This document shows, piece after piece, positions 16,170 to 20,352 of a stretch of DNA of 20,352 bases; the first letter of the stretch is position 1, and the number at the start of each line of letters is the position of its first letter. The stretch spans positions 1-20,352 of the forward strand of contig JAUCBJ010005334.1 of the NCBI GenBank assembly GCA_032718475.1, given 5' to 3'. Source of the DNA: Nemertoderma westbladi (lineage: Eukaryota > Xenacoelomorpha > Nemertodermatida > Nemertodermatidae). Below the pieces are notes generated by a model. It did no database searches, was not told where the DNA came from, and saw only the letters and a list, made by a program, of their open reading frames with translations. Made by a program: the position numbers and the translations under genes.

Positions 16170-17790
16170 TTGATTGAACATTTTACCTTTTTCCATTTCA
16201 TTAAAATACAAGATGTTTAAACAATTCATAATTGCCTTCCAATTTTCAAGATTTTGCAAGCTAATAGAAAAATTAATGTTTTGAGAAAATTGTTAAAGCT
16301 TTTAAAAATGTATCGGTGTGCTTTTTGAATCAGAAATATAGCAAGCGTTAGGTTCCATTGGGTGTAATGTATCTATAACCGGCATGCTGCATAGCAGCTG
16401 CATACCAGCTGCATACGCTGGCTTATTTATGCAACGCTGGCTTATCTGCGAAATTACGCCGCCTCAACGCCCTATCATCACGCATGACTTTCGTGAGATT
16501 GTCCGCATCTTCAAGGTCATAGGCTTTAAGAGGCGTCAAAGTCAACTTATTCTCTCGTCAGAAGTCGCCACCCCACTTAGTCTCTCATCCATAAAAATGC
16601 CGCCATAGCAGGGTTCGTACACTGACTGGTCTTCATGGCGAAAGCAATGTCCAGCAAATGACCAGCGGAGTCGGCTGAGTTTAAATATTAAGTAAAATAT
16701 TAATTGGGGACTAATGATGAATCCCATTGGTGGGTGCTGTTGAAAATGTGTTTATTCCACTTGGTCCACTTGCTCCTTACCACAATTCTTTCCGAGCTAT
16801 TCACCAGATCCACCACCTCTTCCCCAGTGTACAATTATTGTACTAATTCATAATTCTTTCCTAGAATTCCCTTACATGGGTGGTTCTTTCCTTTGCTCTC
16901 TAAGTGTTTACATCTCAAAAATAAAGTATAAACCTTCGTTTTCAAGAAATCTTTTCATTTTTTATTCAATCCAAATCGTCATTACGTGGTTGTCGTAAAC
17001 CCTTTTGCTTATTGCTCGCTTTCCCAAACCTTTTATATATGAACTCAAGAGGACTAACCTGCGTGTTCAGCCTACTTCCTTGTTCTAATTCACTTTCTAA
17101 TTCAGTGGATTTTATTTACTCTTTGATGTAATTTTTTGTATGTCATCTCATGTCGATGTTGATATCATGTGCAACTGATCTTACATCACTCTTGTATTCA
17201 CTTTGCCCCACCTACACTGGTTCCTACTCACATGGGATGGTGTAGACAGTCCCCGAGGGTACTAACCTACTTGAACGCCTTTATTATGATCCAGGGATAA
17301 GTTGAATAGTTGCGCGCCGGCAGGGCCAGCGTTTTGTTGATACAGTAGGTAAGGGGGAGGGTTTTGGCTAGTTCGATTTGAGGTTCAATCACCTACAGTC
17401 AAAAATGGCCATATACACTCACATACATCCGTAAACGATAACACAAACACTCATCATAAATAATTTACTAATAACTCCGGAAATATTAAAATAATATGGC
17501 ACACCATAATTCCGCAATAAACCGACGAAACCAAACAAATATACCAAAAAAGTTACTCATCCCATCACAAATTTGCAAGACAGAACTAAATCAACCGCGA
17601 GATATTGCCACTGCATTTAGTTCTCATTAAGGCGCTATTGTCCCGACGACGCGAGGAAAGGCCATTCCGATATCTAACCGTTCCCCAATAAGATACATAT
17701 ATAAATCGAAGTTATGGTGATCCCAGGAGGATATCGTAATTTAGAACAGAAAAGAACAAGTAGTGCGATTTGAAAAAACATAATTATTTA
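16170..17790. other. unclassified AT-rich intergenic DNA
   Basis: Nothing codes convincingly. Near 16386-16450 short direct repeats occur (AGCTGCATA repeated; ACGCTGGCTTAT twice). AATAAAG lies near 16920. A hairpin with arms CTACAC (17212-17217) and GTGTAG (17240-17245) resembles the structured 3' region of a retroelement, but no element could be delimited. Open frames of 61-74 codons at 16384-16727 on both strands have no recognisable domain. Confidence 0.5.
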
Positions 17791-17825
17791 GATCCGGAAC
17801 GTTTCGTATATATACATCTTCAGCC
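17791..17825 (-). other. CTGAAGA...CGAAAC motif, hammerhead-ribozyme-like or PLE-like remnant
   Basis: The minus strand reads GGCTGAAGATGTATATATAC, then GAAACGTTCCGG. CTGANGA, a short hairpin (GTA-TATA-TAC) and GAAAC occur in the order of the conserved core of a hammerhead ribozyme, a motif known in Penelope-like elements. An unpaired T between CTGAAGA and the stem breaks the canonical geometry, and stems I and III are not evident. A decayed copy or chance resemblance is likely. Confidence 0.2.
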
Positions 17826-18479
17826 AAAAAACAACTAGGTACAAATTAATTATTAGAATTATTACAGAAAATAACCTAAATTGATAGATCTGCTATACAA
17901 AAGAGAAGTAACAAAATTCATGCGTTCGATACATCATGGCAACAAACCAGTTGCATTAAATTGTTTATTTCAAAAATCCTCGCAAAAACACGAGCATTAC
18001 TTATTACCAAAATATTAAATTACAAAAATCTCGAAGAAGTTTTATAAAGTACCTAAACAATCACCTCTTCTCACTTCTCGATCGTATTTATAACTCCTAA
18101 AACTAGTCTTTTCAAGAAATTACTTTTATTTTAATTAATTTTATTTTATTTAAATTATTTTTTCCCCAAAATTACGTCTTTTTTTATCCAGATTTTATAT
18201 AATTTCGTTAGATAAATGCAGTTTATTAGACCTATTACTTTATATGAATTGCAATTTACGACATAAACCTAATATGACCTGGGTCTGAACCTTGTTTCGA
18301 ATATTACGCATAATTTCGAATCTCGCATAATTTTATAACTACTGTAGATGTTAATAACTAGACTTTGTGAACATCCATGTGGCAGTGAAAGGAGCCATTA
18401 GAGTGGCATTATCCTCATTTGGGTTCGTCGTCGCCCTTCATGTCTCTGAGTGGTAAATCCATCCCTAACTCCCTATCTC
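17826..18479. other. AT-rich intergenic DNA
   Basis: Strongly AT-rich with T and A runs near 18120-18190. No gene, RNA or recognisable repeat is seen. Confidence 0.6.
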
Positions 18480-18561
18480 CCCCACCCCCTCCCCCCCCAC
18501 CCCACCTCCCCCCCCACCCCACCTCCCCCCCTCCCGCCACCCTTCCCTCTACCCCCTCTCT
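18477..18561. repeat. C-rich tract (CCCCACC/CCTCCC)
   Basis: A low-complexity pyrimidine/C-rich stretch with several runs of six to eight C. The complementary strand has many G runs close together and could form G-quadruplexes. The proline-rich open frame at 18419-18604 follows from this composition and is not called. Confidence 0.85.
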
Positions 18562-18746
18562 CTATCGTAAATATACAATTATCGTTAAGCGGATGCCGTA
18601 TTAAGGGTGGGGGTGGGTAACCACCCTCCATTTTTGTAAATTGCTATAATTTCTGCTTGTGGGGAGTTTTGTATGTTTTATACCTTTCGGGGGATTAACA
18701 TATGGCCGAAGATTGGGTTGAAATAAAAAATTCTTAAATTTGTGTC

Positions 18747-18758
18747 GCCCTCTAGCGG
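18747..18758 (-). promoter_or_regulatory. CTCF-like core site
   Basis: The minus strand reads CCGCTAGAGGGC, matching the known bilaterian CTCF core CCASYAGRKGGC at 11 of 12 positions, and TGG upstream fits the extended motif. A single match is weak evidence, and such cores are also spread by transposons. Confidence 0.3.
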
Positions 18759-18959
18759 CCACCAGCGAAATTGTTAATTTTACTAAAAATTCTAATAGTG
18801 TCACAATATTGGGAGAAAATTTTTGAGACTTGGTTATTCTGAAACAGCATCCTAGGCTCCTCAAAACTAATCAGTTACATTTTTTGTTTAGGTCTTAAAG
18901 TTTTTAAATATTATTATCTAATATTTATTTTTATTTAATATAGGGCCTACAGTATATTA

Positions 18960-18979
18960 ACTAATTTCATGAAATTAGT
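18960..18979. repeat. 20-bp perfect palindrome
   Basis: ACTAATTTCATGAAATTAGT is self-complementary with no spacer, in AT-rich surroundings. Confidence 0.9.
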
Positions 18980-19429
18980 ATGGCACAATTCAAAATTCTA
19001 ACCCATAACTTTTCATCCAAATCCGAAAACAAATAAAACAAAAAAAATTTCGAAAATTGGTTAACAAATGTCCGAGTAGTAGTATTTTAAATGGGAAAAA
19101 TACAATTCCGAAATAAATGCATTTAAAGTTTAGGAATAATATATTGCAAATGTCCCGCTATTTCCATGTGGTATTCCAAATGGTATATCCTATTCTTTTC
19201 CCAGTGTTAATCCCCTTCCCATTTTTTGTTCCAATAAACCCCTATGAAATTTTAAATAGCTGTTAAAATTTTTCATTGCTTGCCCAAAAACCCTTCGCGC
19301 AGCACGTTAACATTTGATAGTATACTATTTCGTCATTTCTTAATAAATTGTCATGGAATAATGAATGACACAACATTCAACAAAAAAATATTTAAAAATT
19401 TCCACTTATTTGTCTACTAAGCCTTTACA

Positions 19430-19600
19430 CACAGCACATCAAGCTTTACACAGCACATCAAGCTTTCCGCAGCACATCAAGCTTTCCGCAGCACATCAAG
19501 CTTTCCGCAGCACATCAAGCTTTCCGCAGCACATCAACCTTTCCGCAGCACATCAAGCTTTCCGCAGCACATCAAGCTTTCCGCAGCACGTTAAACCATC
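19430..19600. repeat. 19-bp minisatellite, about 9 copies
   Basis: Units of the form CGCAGCACATCAAGCTTTC run in perfect 19-bp register from 19430. The first two start CACAGC, the sixth has CAACCTTTC, and the ninth diverges (CGCAGCACGTTAAACC). An 86-codon + frame over it (19365-19625) shows a 19-residue period and is a consequence of the array. Confidence 0.95.
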
Positions 19601-20352
19601 ACGCAGCCTCATGACAGACATATAGATGGAAAGCCAGCTATTACTCGAGAAGTAAAATAGATCTTGCTAAGCCGTTCCCAAATTTGAAATCCTCATTAAT
19701 TTCTGCTCTATATGAACTAAATAAATAAAAATCAAAAATTTTGTAACCCTCCCCCCCACCCCCATATAAATGGACTTTAGTTAATAATCTCAATACCGGT
19801 AGGGCCCACACTTGCCAAACATTATCTTCCACCATTCTACTGTAGATCGATATGAAGCCATATATTATTCCTTGCGAACAAAGTATTGTAGGACAACGGA
19901 GAGATGATGATGATGACCAGGGGTGAGTCGAATTAAATTGCAAAATCCTGAAGTATCATTCATGAGATCGTTATAGTTCGCACCACCGATTTAAAATGAG
20001 GTTTTCGGACGCATTTGTCACTTTTATGCCTCTCACACAGACAGGGAGCACTCTCACTAATTACAGGAAATGAATAAGACAACCTTTCTTAGTTTGTAGG
20101 GCCTAATTATTAAGGACCATGGGAATTAGATAGAACTTCTTAGGAGCTTCATTATACAGTATCTGAGTAATGCCGAATGTCACGTCCAACTCATCTAACG
20201 TGTCGCTCATCTAATTTGGTTTTTGATTGTATTTTAAAAGTTCATTTTGGTTGGATTCCATCCCACCATATTTTGTAGGAGTGCTCAACCAATTAATTAG
20301 CTGGTTTTGCATTTTCCTGTGATTGTATGTCCATTGTCACGCCAATCTCATG
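19601..20352. other. unclassified intergenic DNA to window end
   Basis: A short C-rich run (CCCTCCCCCCCACCCCC) lies near 19747-19763 and a small GAT repeat near 19903-19915. TGTCACGTCCAACTCATC (near 20179) and TGTCACGCCAATCTCATG (window end) are similar to each other and could be copies of a short dispersed motif. A 100-codon minus frame at 19641-19943 has no recognisable domain and is not called. Confidence 0.5.

Larger units (their letters stand above)
18562..19429. other. unclassified AT-rich intergenic DNA
   Basis: No gene is supported. It contains a CTCF-like site (18747-18758), a 20-bp perfect palindrome (18960-18979) and an isolated CGCAGCACGTTAA at 19298-19310 that matches the last unit of the downstream 19-bp array. 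Confidence 0.55.

Noticed and set aside
17340-17400. B-box-like GGTTCAATCACC considered as another tRNA or SINE
   Set aside because: No A box at the right distance and no tRNA-like folding partner were seen.
18419-18604. Proline-rich 61-codon frame
   Set aside because: It is a translation of the low-complexity C-rich tract.
19365-19625. 86-codon frame with a 19-residue period
   Set aside because: It is a product of the 19-bp minisatellite. Variation between units shows no coding constraint.

Overview
This is a non-coding, repeat-dominated window from an animal nuclear genome, most probably a marine invertebrate. The evidence is the mix of elements: a metazoan-type non-LTR retrotransposon (LINE), a Pol III tRNA-derived SINE with a Meta/Ceph-like body, a decayed Ty3/Gypsy RNase H fragment, a hAT-like DNA transposon, and many minisatellites in AT-rich sequence. 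There are no bacterial-style operons, no ribosome-binding-site-led genes and no recognisable host protein-coding gene. The species cannot be assigned from sequence alone; echinoderm, cephalochordate and mollusc all remain possible.

Layout. 1-474: GA/CT minisatellite that flips strand at base 202, forming a giant purine/pyrimidine palindrome. 475-1055: unclassified, with a 32-bp perfect palindrome at 988-1019. 1056-1590 (minus): broken Gypsy RNase H remnant. 1698-1924: intact tRNA-SINE bounded by an 11-bp target-site duplication (TSD). 2121-3400: 32 copies of a 40-bp minisatellite with higher-order structure. 3415-3961: possible MITE with inverted ends. 3962-5373: AT-rich DNA with one promoter-like segment near 4373-4622. 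5374-6438: 28 copies of a 38-bp minisatellite. 6439-7780: unclassified, with a minus-strand tRNA-like SINE head near 7365-7430. 7781-10717: 12/13-bp minisatellite inside a 2946-bp stretch with no G on the + strand. 10725-11448: AT-rich, holding a 107-bp retroelement tail inserted with a 6-bp TSD. 11449-16169: nested transposon (below). 16170-20352: AT-rich unclassified DNA with a C-rich tract, a 20-bp palindrome, a CTCF-like site and a 19-bp minisatellite.

The centrepiece is 11457-16161. A hAT-like foldback element has an 8-bp TSD (ATGTTTAC) and ends beginning TAGGG. Its two halves are inverted copies of each other for roughly 700 bp per arm. One arm was split by a 5'-truncated LINE (12472-15765). 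Reading the intact arm against the split arm gives the LINE junctions to within a few bases. The LINE carries an uninterrupted endonuclease C-terminus plus reverse transcriptase frame, a 3' region built of tandem repeats, a polyA signal and a (TTGAA)n tail. The outer arms are nearly identical and the inner arms are clearly diverged.

No cooperating gene set is visible. The window reads as a record of nested mobile-element insertions and of tandem-array expansion; arrays make up roughly 30% of it. The only long, plausibly real coding sequence is the LINE polyprotein.
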